Assembly (NCBI GenBank): GCA_018417955.1
Contig: JACTVC010000002.1
Span: 1,922,001-1,986,000 of the forward strand
Origin: Laccaria trichodermophora
Taxonomy: Eukaryota; Basidiomycota; Agaricomycetes; Agaricales; Hydnangiaceae
Direction of reading: 5' to 3'
Length of the DNA: 64,000 bases
The notes under the pieces were generated by a model. It saw nothing but the letters and a program-made list of their open reading frames with translations. It did not search any database and was not told the origin of the DNA. Below, in pieces: positions 12,901 through 24,887 of this stretch (position 1 is the stretch's first letter; the number at the start of each line of letters is the position of its first letter). The position numbers and the translations under genes were made by a program.

Positions 12901-14066
12901 AGTCAGGTCAGGATATCCAGAACCTCAAATTAGCCTTAGCTCCCCTCCAGATTCTTGTCTCTTCGGCTTCTGAAGCAACACTCGCCCTTCTGAATACGAT
13001 GCTCGAGGGATTCGACGTTGATCTTATTTCGTCTGTCGAAGACGCGAAAGCATATCTGAACACTTACCCCGCGTCCAAAAGAGCTCTTGACTTCATTATT
13101 CTTGACGAACAATCAGAAACTCACACGAAAGATTTGGTTCGGTACCTTCAATCGTCTCGTAGTGGCCCCACCCAGGCAACCAAAGTGCTTCACCTATATA
13201 CCCCGACCACAAGCCGTCCAGGTTACCCCGTCTTTGGAAACAGCGGCACATCCGGTGTAGTCAAGTTGACCAAACCTCCACGAAAAGTCCGGCTTCTGCA
13301 AACTCTCGCGTCCTTGAAAGACCTACCGATCTGCTTCACTCAGCCAACGTCCATCAGTCAGGCAACGGAAGATTTAGCAGCTGTTCAACAGTCGCTTTTC
13401 GGAAACGTCCTTATCGCTGAAGGTTGTTCCCTCTTTCTGTTCTAAACAAATGGCCTTTTAACGCTGCCTCTTGTCAGATAACCCCATAGCACAAAGCTTG
13501 TTGGTTAAGCAGCTCGAGCGCTATAACCTCAATGTAACTGCTACGAATAATGGCGAGGAAGCAATTGCAGGTCTGTGTCTGTGGATATCTGAAGTGCAGG
13601 GTGCTAACTCTAAGTTATACATAGCATGGGAGGCTCACGACCCAGGCTACTTTAGCGTGGCCCTGTTTGACCATCGTATTTCCTTTCTTCCACGATTCTG
13701 GTTATAATCCTCTCACTTTTCATTCCTTAGATATGCCAGTATGTGATGGTGTCGAGGCCGCGAAACGGCTCCGTTTATTGGAAGCCAAGTGCAAAGCTCC
13801 TTACACACTGCCCAGTGCGTTTTCATAGATTGATTCCAGTCTTACTTCTTTTAAACTCGTTGAGTAGTTGTAGCACTCAGTGCGGATTGCCAAGACTCGA
13901 CCAAGCAACTTTGTTTGAGTGCTGGTATGAATATCTTTTTCAGCAAACCATTGAGAAAAGGTGAGGAAAGGGACTCGTTATCCTCCGCTGGTCGCCTTTG
14001 ATTCGTGACTCAACAGCCGATTTGATTTCTTTGCTGTCGACTTTTGGGACAACAAATGCGGGTTGA
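3965..14066 (+). CDS. Hybrid histidine kinase, class X (PK-like/AAA/GAF/HisKA/HATPase/REC)
   Basis: Very large two-component sensor kinase with the architecture of Schizosaccharomyces pombe Mak2/Mak3 and Candida Chk1, which feed the Ypd1-response regulator phosphorelay. In order: a protein-kinase-like domain ([53 protein letters not shown]) at about 4.1-5.4 kb; an AAA-type ATPase ([27 protein letters not shown]) at about 5.9-7 kb; a long helical region; GAF (about 10.9-11.5 kb); HisKA with the H-box [10 protein letters not shown] near 11.6 kb; HATPase with N-box [10 protein letters not shown] and G-boxes DTGIGL and [11 protein letters not shown]; and a receiver with LFDHHMPVCDG, where the D is the likely phosphoacceptor. 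The end is STFGTTNAG and a TGA at 14064-14066. There are dozens of short introns. Sampled joins stay in frame, so the gene looks intact. The first exons and the start at 3965 are the least certain. Its 3' end converges on PHO85. Confidence 0.88.
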
Positions 14067-14224
14067 AATAATGTGCACGAGGACTTTATCCATGCAGCGC
14101 ATAAAAGGGAGAGAAGATGAGACACAACAACTGAGGGCAATGCGTACTATTACAATTTGTCATGAGGCGGTATACATAACGTCCAATTCTAAGGGATGCG
14201 GGAATATTTCACGAATGTCTCTAC

Positions 14225-15709
14225 CTACCGTGCGCCATGCCCATAAGATGGATATTGTACCCCACTGTAATGTGCCTGTTGTTGAGCCATGGCTTGGGCA
14301 TGAGCACGGGATTGAGCGAGTGGGTCAGGCTGAGGCACTTGAGCGTGGACTTGGGTCTGAGCCGCTGCTTGAGGATGGTTGTACACCGGCATGGATGGTC
14401 GAGAGTACTGTGATGGGTGGGGCATTTGTTGCTGTTGCTGTTGGCCATGGGGGTGAGGGAAGTTGAAAACTGGAGGCGGCATTGAGCCAGGGGACGAGTT
14501 CAAACCAAAAGGAGCTGTCGTTGGGGCGGTGGTAAAGTAAGGATGAGAAAGAGCATCGGCAGCCGAGATCCGCTCGGCGGGATCGAACTTGAGCAGTCGT
14601 TCTAGTAGGTCAATGGCTGTAAAATAGAAATGTGCTCAGATGCGAGACGTTGGAGAAGCTGCTAATCACGTACCCTGCGGCGTCGCCTTGGACAGCACTT
14701 GGCTAAAAGGCATCTTGGCGTATTGGGGAAATGTCTTCGTCTGAATATCTGGCTGGGTGATGGTTCCTGGGTGAGGAATGCGTTGTTGTTTAATGAAGAA
14801 GCTCACAGTTTCCTTGGCCATCTTCTGTAACTGTGCTGGTGACGGAGTCCCAATTATTCTCATGATGTGTAACAACTGATCTTGATTATCACGTCCTCGA
14901 AATAGTGGAACTCCGGAAATCATCTCCGCAAAAATGCATCCACAGGACCACACGTCGATCGATGTGCTATATGTTCGCGAACCGAGCAAGACATCAGGAG
15001 CGCGATACCACAAGGTGACCACCTGCAGAGAATAAGTGGTGAGAAGGATGTATATATATATATAGAGAGATGAATGGCGTACCTCATTGGAAAACGTATT
15101 GACTGGTACGCCAAATGCTCTCGCCAGCCCAAAGTCGCCCAACTTCAGCTCTCCCTTACTGTTGATCAAAAGGTTCTGTGGTTTTAGGTCTCGATGCAAA
15201 ACTTGATTTTCGTGGCAGAAAGCAGTTCCTTTTAAAAGTTGAAACATGAAGCTCTTTACTGTAGCGGGATCTAGTGCTCCGCGATCGCCTTTTTGATCCA
15301 TGTATTTCTTCAAATCTTGTTCGCAATATTCGAAAATGAGGACTAGCTTAGTTTCTGTATGTATGACGTCGTGGAGGCGAACAATGTTAACGTGCTTGAG
15401 TTCCTTCATGAGGGAGATTTCGCGAATCGCAGTGGATGGCGTTCCTTCCTCGGCGTCGAGATGGATCTCCTTCAGGGCCACAATCTCATTGGTGGTCCTT
15501 GATCTTCCCTGTAAAATATTGATGAGCCACGCCGCAGACGTGGATAAGGACGAACCTTGAAGACTGTTGCATATGTTCCTTCACCTGTTTTGATGTTAGC
15601 AGGAGAAGACGGCGGCGAGTGGAAGCCAACCTAGTTTCTCTAGCTAGAGTACCATTAGTAGGAAACTGCGTTATAAATACAGTGGATATTATACCTGAAT
15701 ATAATTCAT
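14225..15709 (-). CDS. PHO85: Cyclin-dependent kinase, Pho85/CDK5 type
   Basis: Ser/Thr kinase that pairs with Pcl-type cyclins in phosphate and nutrient signalling and cell-cycle control. Exon 1 is MNYIQ (15709 down), followed by [18 protein letters not shown] sequence and [20 protein letters not shown]. The PSTAIRE-like helix reads PSTAIRE. Catalytic motifs HRDLKPQN and DFGLARAFG, the T-loop segment [15 protein letters not shown] and the [13 protein letters not shown] block are all present. The kinase core ends at [18 protein letters not shown]. An additional tail of about 100 residues is rich in P, Q, H and A ([15 protein letters not shown]) and ends GHGAR with a TAG at 14225-14227. Budding-yeast Pho85 is about 305 residues, so the tail is an extension. 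An intron near 15050 holds a short TA dinucleotide run. The gene converges on the histidine kinase, 158 nt apart. Confidence 0.94.
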
Positions 15710-15861
15710 GTTCGTGGTTGCGTTGAGCGGGGGAAGAGAAGAAAGGCAGTTATATAACTTATATTGCCACTTGATGTCCTGATTAGGTCACGGTGTTAGA
15801 TAGATATCACGTGCCTTCCACAAAAAAAGACAAACTTAAAATCTACCTTTTCCAAATTACC

Positions 15862-18341
15862 ATGTCCCAAAAACTGAACAAAAGCGGTCCCAAATCGTCT
15901 AAAGGGAAAGCCGCATCAACGTCCATTATTTCGCAACCGTCCGTGGAAGACACTTCAGATCTTACCGCACTTTCTTCCTTCTCTGCAGATGGAACTCTCT
16001 TCGCATTCCTTTCCCTAGCTGTCGATAAACACCGCCTACGCGTTTATAACACGACCTCTGCTCAGTCGGTTGCAGAACTTACTGTAGACTCGGCACGCGT
16101 TTCGTCTCTTACATGGATTTGCTTGAACCTCTCCGTGGATGGCCAGATTCCTTCACCTGACGATTCAACAATCCAGCCTAGCAAGAAAAAAAGAAAAAAA
16201 CGGAATAGCATTGCAGAAGTGGACGAACAAATCAGTGGGACACAAGTGGTAGTTTTGGGACTTACAAACGGTGTTATTTTGTTTTTCTCCCCTACTCATG
16301 GACGGGTTTTGCGGGCTCTTTCTCATCCCACGAGCTCATCACCTATCCTATGCGTTGTATTTGCGACGGAAGAGGATACTTCTTTTGCTTGGGCGTCAGC
16401 TGCCGATGCCACTGTTTATCTTTGGGATATACAAAAAAACGAATTGTTGGACAGATGGAAGAATGATGATCGTGTTGCCTATTCTTCCATGGCAGTCAGG
16501 TACACAGCAAATGCTGGGCAAGCAGAGGTTTTATTTGCCCGCTATTCGTTGCGCCTATTATCAAGTACATACGGCAATGCCGACCTCTCAAGACGAGAAC
16601 AAGTGGCTTCGTTCACGGGCCACGCCTCACCGATTCAACTCCTACGATGGGAGAATTCAAAAGCGCCTTCAGAACAATTCATGTCCATGGCGGAAGGTGA
16701 TCGGTTCATATACATTTGGAAAGTTGCGGATGGGGTTTTTTCCGAAGGAAGCCCTGCTGCTTCAATAGCCCTTGACTCAGACGCGAGAACGTTTTCCGTC
16801 ACTGGATCTACAGCAACGGTGGAAAAACATACCCTTGCAACCCTTTCAGCCTCCGGCAAAGTATCAATATTTCCTCTACCCGACGAGCTCCCCTCGCCAG
16901 TGAGCACTCGCGTGACACCACACAAAATACCAACGCTTCTCCCTCGCTCCATTATTTCTTCGTCCATCGCCAGTAATGCAGTTACGCCAGTTGTCGCTGT
17001 AACATTGGATCAATGTGATCAAGGATCCGTTCGTGTTGCTCGCCTTGTAAATGGTGTTCGGCCAATTTTCGATCTTGTGGTAGGTTTCTATCAATGGTTT
17101 ACCATCAAACATTTATCTCATAGTGCACACAGCGCTATTCAGATGACTCCGGTGGCTTCATACAAAATGTAGAGCTTCATGAACCCGACCTTAGGTTTCC
17201 CAATCTAGAACAGGTCTGTTTTATTTATGCCTCTCGAAACAGTGACTCCATTTGTATTTACGTGCACTCTAGACGGATCTGAATCACCGATACGCCGAAC
17301 CGTCATCCTTGAAGTTAGGCAGCGGGATGGATCTTGTTCACGACCAACAGACGGAAGACCTCGAATTCAAGAACGTTGATGGTCATCTGGAAGTCGATCT
17401 TGCTGAACTCTCACTCGGCCAACGCCTCACAGCAGTCACTGAAAACAAAGGACGACCAATGTCGGATAGTGACGAAGATGACGACGATAGCGAACCACAT
17501 CACCAGTCAAAACCTACCACGAGAAAGACTCGAGAGGATATTGCAGTTGTTCCCGCGAACACCCTGACAAGAACATTGATCCAAGCTTTGCACTCGTCGG
17601 ATACCCGTCTACTAGAGACTTGCCTTGCCCATTCAGACCTTGATGTAATTCGCAACAGCGTTCGCAGATTACCCCCTCAACTAGCGATCCCATTGATAAA
17701 TGCATGCGTGGAACGGCTTGGAAGGGGCTCCCGGTCTACAAATATGAAAGGCGGTGGCGGAGGTGCTAGCTCTCAGCGTGGAATGGGTCTCATCACTTGG
17801 GTTAAGATGGTACTCGCAGTACATGCAGGTCACTTGATGACGGTTGGCCATTCCTTCCCCTTGCTAATACTTGTTTTGACCTTTCTCTTGGCAGATTCCT
17901 GATCTTGTTGCACGTCTTTCGGGCCTACACGCCACTCTTTCTGCGCGATTGGCTCTACATGAAAGCCTCCTGTCATTGAATGGCCGCCTGGATATGGTGC
18001 TCGCTCAGATTGAGATGAGATCGTCAGCTGCACCCGCACCTCTTGCGCCACGAAAGGGCAAATCCAAGGCCGTCGCTCTAGAGAAGAATGTTAAGCGGTA
18101 CGTTGAAGGAGAAAGCAGCTCGAGTGACGACGAGGGGGATGTAGATGTGGAGGTTGAGAGTGGCGACTCTGATGATGGCAGCATTGAGGATGTCGAGTTA
18201 GGAGGAGAGAGTAGTGATAACGAGACAAGCGACGAGGGGGATGAAGATTCTGATGAGAGCTCTGAGGGTCGGACAATGAACGGATTTATTGACGATGAAG
18301 CGGAGGAGTACAGTACAGATGATGAGAGTGTGGATGAATAG
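15862..18341 (+). CDS. UTP5: U3 snoRNP / t-UTP subunit, WDR43-like (Utp5)
   Basis: Nucleolar WD40 protein of the UTP-A subcomplex of the small-subunit processome, acting in early pre-18S rRNA transcription and processing. The ATG at 15862 gives MSQKLNKSGPKSSKGK. The N-terminal half carries WD-like blades (TALSSFSADGTLFAF, DATVYLWDIQKNELL, RFIYIWKVADG). A C-terminal Utp12-type helical domain follows (TLTRTLIQALHSSDTRLLE to ITWVKMVLAVHAGHLMT, then IPDLVARLSGLHATLS). The tail is an acidic S/D/E-rich stretch, common in nucleolar proteins, ending in a TAG at 18339-18341. There are three short introns in the second half. UTP5 is chosen over other Utp12-domain WD proteins because of the single propeller and total length; that choice is inferred. 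Confidence 0.82.
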
Positions 18342-18422
18342 ATCTAATCTTATCTACGTATGTTGTTATGTCAGCATAGTAATTGAGAGGCTCCTGATCT
18401 TGCTTGTTGGTCTTTTCTCATA

Positions 18423-20155
18423 ATGAGTGGCTCTTCCCCGAATCCGTCAACTGTCTCCCCACTCCCGGTGTCGTCGCTGATCACCAGCAGCATAGAGGGT
18501 CAGCACGCGGAATCACAGCGAAATCTCTACCAAGCCTCTGTTGCACTCGAAGCTGCATATGATCGCGTTCGCCGAGTCAGGCGTAGTTTGCTGCAACTCT
18601 CGGGTACGCTGACAGCCTCAAATTCTCAACCTCAAACATCCACCTTTGACAATCGTCAAATTGGGCCGTCTCATGAAGCAATCATTCTGACCGGCGATCC
18701 TCTTGTTAGGGAAGACGAGCAGTCCACATCGGCCAGCCCCCCATTCTTTCCTCCTTATCCATCCCCAGAGCAAGAAAGACAAGCTCCTTATCACTCGCGA
18801 AATTCTCCGGCGGAGAGTATGCGTAATCTCAGCCTGAACAGCTCTAGTCCATCCACTACCCGTCGAACCTTGCAACCCCATCCCAGTTCAATTTCGCAAC
18901 CATTTCGTTCGTCTGGCAGCCCTTCACATTTTCTCCTGCACAGACCGTTGTCCGATGCATCACAAAGTCTGCAGGTGGGGATCCATCGCGATGATCCGTC
19001 CACTGCTTTGGGTAGACGAGTTGCGGCCAGAGAGGCGGCAGGCCGCTTAAACTCCTCCGCGTCACACAGAGACAGCAATCCAGCGGACCCAGGAACGTTA
19101 CAATATTTTGGACATTTTCAACGTTCGGACTTGGGAAGGTTAGATCCTTTGATAGAGGATGGTGAAAGGGAGGATATCATATCTCGGACTTTAGCTTCAG
19201 AAGGTCGAAGGTTGGGTCGTCCTCACCCGGTTTCCTTGCGTTCTCAGGAAGCTCGGAGGTTGCAAAGCGTGCGCTCGGATACACGCCAGCTCTCTCGTTC
19301 ATCTTTTTCGGACCGCTCAGAAAGACTTTCCCTATTGTCGAATTTCCCGGCTCAAAACCTCACGACCCCGCTATCATCTAATATTCCCCGCCCTTTACTT
19401 TTCGATGAACCTTCGAGTTATTCTTCGGCTCGAGAAGAGATATCGGACGAGTCACCACTCAGAAGGAACTATGTTGTCCATAGAAGACTCGGTCCAGATG
19501 GGGAAGAGCGAGTTCATAATATCAATCTGGAATGGAATGATGATGATCTCCCTTCTTGGTTGCTTTCCAGAGGTCGGGATCAAGAGGATCTCCCTGTCTT
19601 TGCTGCGGGACCCCTTCGAATGAGCCCTAGTTCAAGTAACGGCGACCAAAGTTCATACGACAGCCGGGTCCATAGTACGAGAACAGCCAATACCTTGGTT
19701 TTCCCTCCCGAAGTATTGGCTCGTCGACGAGGTTGGGGTATGTTCCCCCAGTGCTTCCAACTTTCTTACCTCATCTGTCTTCTGCAGCCCGACTGGATCC
19801 CGACGGAAACGAGATACCATCTGACGAGGAGGAAGAGCTAGAACGTTCAAGGACGGAATATCGTATACGCGCATTGTATCAAGCACGAATGTCGGCTCAA
19901 GGTGCAAGTGGCCCGGGGACACGCTCAACTCACGGTCAGGCGTCTTTTGACGGCGTCACGGCAAGCACGTACAATAGAAACTTTCGCGTGCCTCCCGTCA
20001 GCTATCGCACACCTGAATTCAGCCGTGAGGCCACACCCTTTCTTGTGGATCCGCTTCCGATGTCACTCTCTGAGATGATACCTTCATCGAAAAGCGGCGA
20101 GACAGACGATCACATCATTATCGTCCCCAAACATGCCAGCTTGGCTGGAAGATAA
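18423..20155 (+). CDS. Uncharacterised Ser/Pro/Arg-rich protein
   Basis: Starts MSGSSPNPSTVSPLP 82 nt after the UTP5 stop on the same strand. One intron (from about 19738) joins RRRGW to ARLDPDGNEIPSDEEEELE. Total length is about 560 residues. The N-terminus has a short helical region (YQASVALEAAYDRVRRVRRS), followed by a long disordered S/P/R-rich stretch. More ordered segments are NYVVHRRLGPDGEERVHN, WNDDDLPSWLL and RSRTEYRIRALYQARM. I see no signal peptide, membrane segment or enzyme motif. The long uninterrupted frame, spliceable intron and sensible stop (TAA at 20153-20155) support a real gene. I do not recognise the family and give no function. Confidence 0.72.
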
Positions 20156-20405
20156 ATTCGATCCAACGCCATTGGGGTTTTGTGCAGAGCAGTTCCGGCA
20201 CTACTCAGACAAGCTAACTTATGGTATTTACATTATGGTATTTACATGGCCGTGTTGTTAGATATTGTGCCAAATGTATGAGCCAGTCATGGCACTTCAG
20301 GTGTTCACCCAGAAGATTCCACAGGCAGTTTCAAGCCGAAGCCTCTATCAGTCAAACCTTTGATATATTCAGGGGCCAAACGACATCAGAAGGCAAGTGA
20401 GTATC

Positions 20406-21952
20406 CTAGGTTCCAGACCATGCATTGCCCATGCGTTCCAACCAAGCCCTAAATCCTCGCGTGCTTGCCGTGCTCCTCACACTCCCCACGCTATGCGCAC
20501 TTTTAGCGGCCGTACTTTGAACACTACGAAAACTCTCAAGCGATGGCGCGGGTCGCAGCGAAATACCGGATTGAGCCATGTCGGTTGACTTGCTGGGGTT
20601 GATTGTGGAGGTGGTGGAGCGCGGTAACGAGTTAAAGGTGCCCAGTGCGTATGGGCCAGATATCGTGGGTCGAGGCGATGTCGAAAGGAGTTGATTTCTG
20701 GAGGGGGATAGGGTATCAGGTGCTCTTCGGGTCATGATGAACCGTTTCAGACTGCTGGCTTTTTCCTTCTCTGGGGTAGGTGCACTGGGCTGAAGTTCTT
20801 CGCACAGGTGGGCTGGACTAAGCTGGTGGTCTCTGCCTGGATAGATGCTCCTCTCCATGGACACCGGCATGTCCATGTCCATCCCATCTACATCTATTCC
20901 CATGTCCACACCATGCCCAGCAACATTAAGATCGATCCTTTCGTCAGCACTCCAATAGGAGGGTGCCGCATAGTGGACAGTGGGTGCGTCCACAAACTTG
21001 ACCGATTTGTGCGCGGTAGTGGTAGAGTCCTTTGTGGAAATAGACGATGTTCGTGTCAAGATTGATTTGGATGGACACGAGGCAGACAAAGGTGGCAGTC
21101 TGGGGTCATTATTCCGGCGTTGGTATGTTCTGCGTGGCTTGCTGCAAGGGACAACAAAACCAGGCGAGGTTGGTGTTTCGGGCGTAGAAGATGAATGCGA
21201 GGAAGTGCTCGAAAGTGTTGATGCGATCGATGCAGGACGAACACGCACAGGCCTTGATGGGGGCGTGTGGTTCAAAGTGGAGAAGGAGGAAATAAAAGTG
21301 GGAGAAGGGGAAGCAACGTTAACTGAAGGAATAGATTTAAGCAAGGGGGCGGATCGTTCGGAACGGGACCGAGGACGGAGGATCGTTGGCCAGAAGGGAC
21401 TGATTGAATCAGATGAAAAAGTTTCGTCCTGCCGATCCCTCTTGGGGGCAGGTCTTGGGCCAGTCTCTGTGCGGGTGCTTGAATTTGAAAGGGACCGAGA
21501 GACAGAAGAGGGGACATCTTGCCCGCTCCGGTTACGAGGGCGAGACGTCGTTAAAGAAGGGGAGTGGGTGGAAGTACATCGACGAGAATCGGGGGGAGAT
21601 TTGGGTCGGCGATAAATCCACTCGGAACTTGGAGCTGAAGCGTGAACAGTGGCAGAGCGGGAACGACGGGGAGGAGGTGTTGCAGGTCGGACACAAATAT
21701 TCTCGGGGAATAAAGGTAGGTTAGTGTCTTCACAAGATATTGGTTTCTCTGACAAAGGCTAGTTGCCGGTGTCAGTTGAGAGTCACTCTAGGCATAACTC
21801 AAAGCTCACTGGAAAGTCGAAAATAGCACTGGCTTCTAACCACCGGAGTTCGTCGATACTCAGCTCGTTGGAGAAATCATCCGCAGCCTGACGAAAAAAA
21901 AAAATGAGATGCAATGGAAGGAAAGTTGTGGACGACGACTCACGTCCAGCAT
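20406..21952 (-). CDS. Uncharacterised Ser/Thr/Pro-rich protein
   Basis: Exon 1 is only ATG CTG GAC (21944-21952). Exon 2 encodes AADDFSNELSIDELRWLEAS, then AIFDFP. A third exon of about 1.3 kb continues PLSEKPISCEDTN to the stop at 20406. The reading frame is preserved across both introns. The protein (about 480 residues) is mostly disordered and rich in S, T, P and R, with a KSVKFVDAPTVHYA segment, a D/M-rich patch (VDMGIDVDGMDMDM) and a C-terminal amphipathic-looking TRGFRAWLERMGNAWSGT. No domain recognised. The conserved-looking features are the short acidic N-terminal helix and the tryptophan-rich C-terminus. It ends tail-to-tail with the upstream gene, 250 nt apart. Confidence 0.7.
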
Positions 21953-22186
21953 TGTGAATGGGGGAGCCTGGGGGGGCAAAGCTGGGAGTAAGGAGGCTCT
22001 AAAAAGAGAGGAAGTAGTGCTAACGCCACACGCTAGCGTCTTGGCGGCGTCTTGTCGCCTGGTTCTCTTTGATACATACCTAATACCTCGCGATGTACAC
22101 GTGTAAGAAATGATGAAGGGGGCGGAAATGAACGAGGTGATGATAAGATTATTAAACCCGTACAGCAGAATTAGTGTCACGTGGGA

Positions 22187-22658
22187 CTACAACGTTGGCC
22201 TATCTGCATGAAGACCGCTCCATATGCCCCTCGCAGCCTGGGTAGTACTCTCCACGGGGCGACGTTTGAGGGGTTTAATTTTTGCACCTGATGAATCTAG
22301 CAAAAGGCGGACTTTTTTGTGGATGCCGGTGACCTCGAGGGAGTTGAGGGGGATGACCTTGTCGCGGTTGTTGACTACATGCCGTCATGAGATACTGGTG
22401 TAGAATGAAAGGATGGAACGAACCATAAAAGCCACGGACGATAGGCTCTTTCTGACTGCGCTGCCTGACGACGATTTCTACATGGGGGTTTTGGCGTGCC
22501 AGAGACTGTAGGTCGTTGAGAAGAAAGGTGCGTGTTTTTTCAGATGAGGGCCATTTATTGCAAAACTCAAAGACGAGCTTGCGAATATGTGGAAGAAAAG
22601 CTGCGTGCCCGTTTGCAGGCGTCGAACGCAACTGAGCACGAAAGATGGGCAAAGGCAT
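22187..22658 (-). CDS. MRPL51: Mitochondrial large-subunit ribosomal protein mL43 (MRPL51)
   Basis: Component of the mitochondrial 54S ribosomal subunit with an L51/S25/CI-B8 thioredoxin-like domain. The start at 22658 gives MPLPIFRAQLRSTPANGHAA. Family landmarks are LVFEFCNKWPSSEKTRTFL, ARQNPHVEIVVRQR and KEPIVRGFY. After one intron these continue V-NNRDKVIPLNSLEVTGI, LLLDSSGAKI and a short C-terminus to the TAG at 22187-22189. Length is about 138 residues, as expected for fungi. The frame extends upstream only to a TTG, so the ATG at 22658 is preferred. It is divergent from the next gene with only 69 nt between starts, so the two probably share a promoter. Confidence 0.9.
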
Positions 22659-22727
22659 AATTAGTTTAGTCGGAGTTTCAAATTGAGTGAAACGCACTTG
22701 CAATATTTTATTATTGCAACGTCAGGA

Positions 22728-24826
22728 ATGGCTAGAGCAACGCGGTCAACGACATCAACCCACCAACAACAACAGCGACAAGACCAACAACGAAAGCGAA
22801 AACGAAGCCATGATCACTATGAAGAAGACTATCTTGCAACAAAACACCTTCGTACAGACGACGACACCGTCAATGATTTGAATATTCATCCAGAACACGG
22901 TCTTCAAATCCTCACCGTTCTCGAGTTGGAGGACAACCAGGGCCTGCTAGACCGCGTCTTTGACTCCCATTCTCTTCGCTCTCTCCTCACCAACCCCTCG
23001 CAGTTGTCTATCGTACGCGACGCAGTTCACAATCTCTTCCCTATCTCTTCTTTGCCTCGCGCCCGTCCTTCTGCTGCTGCTCAACAACAACTTCGTTTCT
23101 GCAACCTCGCCCTCTCTCTTCTCGACCGCATTTCAATCCCAACTCCTCTCCATATACAATCCATTTTATCATCCGAAGACCCACTCCTACCACCCTCCAC
23201 CTCTCCCACCAGAAAATATGCCCTCGTCCAACACCTCCCCGCAGGTGACTATTGGTCATCTCTTGACGCCCCGCCTTCCTCCCAATCAAATATTTCCCTA
23301 AAAGACCTGCCTACCGGCCATGCAGAGCTCGTCGCTATCCTCCCTTCTTCATTGAACGCCACTCCAGATACTCCTCAAACCCTCGCCTCTTTGTCTTCAA
23401 AACCCCTCGGCCACAAAAAATCACTTCCTTTGCAGAGACGCGTTACTACCGGTTCTTTCTTGGACTATGGCACTTATGCTAGTTTTGCTCCTTCTTTTGA
23501 CCATGACTGCGAGCTCGTTGGCAGGAGACAACTAGGCGAAGTTCTATACCGCCAAGAACAGAAGAGAGTCCAGACAGCGAACGCCAGGAGAGAATCTTTG
23601 GAAGGTAGAGGTAACATTCAAGAGGTTGGAGAAGACCTAGCCGTTGTCGCGGAGCCTCCTAAAGATGTGGATATCGACCTCAATGCCTTGTTGCCACGAG
23701 AAGAAGTGGATGCCATCAAAGCAGCCATGAACAGTCTAGAGTTGGAAAATTCAATACAACAACTTCTTGAACGAAATCGTCTCGCTCTAAATCGTTTAGA
23801 GGAGTTGCAGATCCTTCGCCTTACCGAAGGCTCTAATTTCGCGGCTGAAGAGGGTTCAGAGGAATGGGAGACAGGTTCGTCTTTCGGCTCTTTTTATTCT
23901 GATCCAACTCACAGAACCCCAAAGCTCAATGTATTGTTGATTCGCTTACTGTTCTTTCATCCCTTCGCCCACGGCCCTCTGAACCCAATCTTCCATCCCT
24001 TGTCCCTCCATCTCCAATTCTCAGGAAATTGCATCGCACCCTTGCTCTTGAGCCATCACCTGGATGGCATGGTACTCTGCCTACCGGTCGAACTACAGCA
24101 CTACGCGACGATTCGACAGTCAAAGTCAAAACCTCGGCCGTAGGACCTACCATCTCCACCACCTCTGGCCCTGTACCTATTACAGCCACACCCGTCACGG
24201 CTAACCAACCTCCGCCCACTGCTTCATATCAGGGCTATCCGTACACGTACGCAGCCAATTCCCAGCAAGCACAGCAGGCCTATCGAGCTCAGGGTGCCGC
24301 AACCACCTACACTCCATATAAGCCATCCCAAGCTCCAGCTTATTTTCAAGGTTATGTCCCACCAGGGACCCAGCAACAACAGAGTTACTATAACCAACAA
24401 AGTTACGTTGGAACATCTAACCAACAGCCTTACGGCTCTGGGGCAACAACCCAACAGCCTTACAACTATCAAAGTTGGTTTACTCCAAGCCAATATCCTT
24501 CGCAAACGACGTCTGGCAGAGGAACGCCACAACCGACCGTCGCAACGCCTACAACGTACGGCAATTTCTTCAATGCCGCTACTAATCCTGTTGCGAACAA
24601 CGCAACTCCGACACCCACTGTTCGTACTCCAGCTGTGGCCAACACCGTTGCGAGCAACAAGATCGCTGCCCAGCAGCCGATAACCACCACTGCTTCTTGG
24701 ATCGCTACACCACAAGCAGCAGCGCCGACATTGCCTTCCCATTTACGAAGTGCCACATCGTCCCCCGCTGTAGGTTATTTAGGAGGGTATCAAGTGCAGC
24801 CTCCTCCCGCCACGCCTGCACAATAG
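22728..24826 (+). CDS. Uncharacterised protein with Q/Y/T-rich C-terminal tail
   Basis: The ATG at 22728 begins MARATRSTTSTHQQQQRQDQ, with a basic K/R cluster (QRKRKRSHDH) resembling a nuclear localisation signal. An ordered helical region follows (HGLQILTVLELEDNQGLLD, SLRSLLTNPSQLSIVRDAVH), then a second ordered block (KSLPLQRRVTTGSFLDYG, DCELVGRRQLGEVLYRQEQK) and a coiled-coil-like stretch (AAMNSLELENSIQQLLERN). One intron (about 23880-23930) joins EEWET to AQCIVDSLTVLSSL. The last 220 residues are low complexity (Q, Y, T, P, A), resembling prion-like tails. Total length is about 680 residues. A nuclear or transcription-related role would fit, but that is only inference; I do not recognise the family. 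Confidence 0.75.
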
Positions 24827-24887
24827 TACTGATTGGTATGTACGTAGATAGATGTCGTAATAAATTTTTGATGTGATGGGTGCAGAT

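Noticed and set aside
20808..21615. Overlapping + strand ORFs of up to 211 codons
   Set aside because: They are antisense to the spliceable minus-strand gene, consist of codon-shadow low complexity, and have no recognisable domain.
24224..24756. Long minus-strand ORFs
   Set aside because: Mirror images of the Q/Y/T-rich coding tail on the + strand, with C/R/G-rich nonsense composition.
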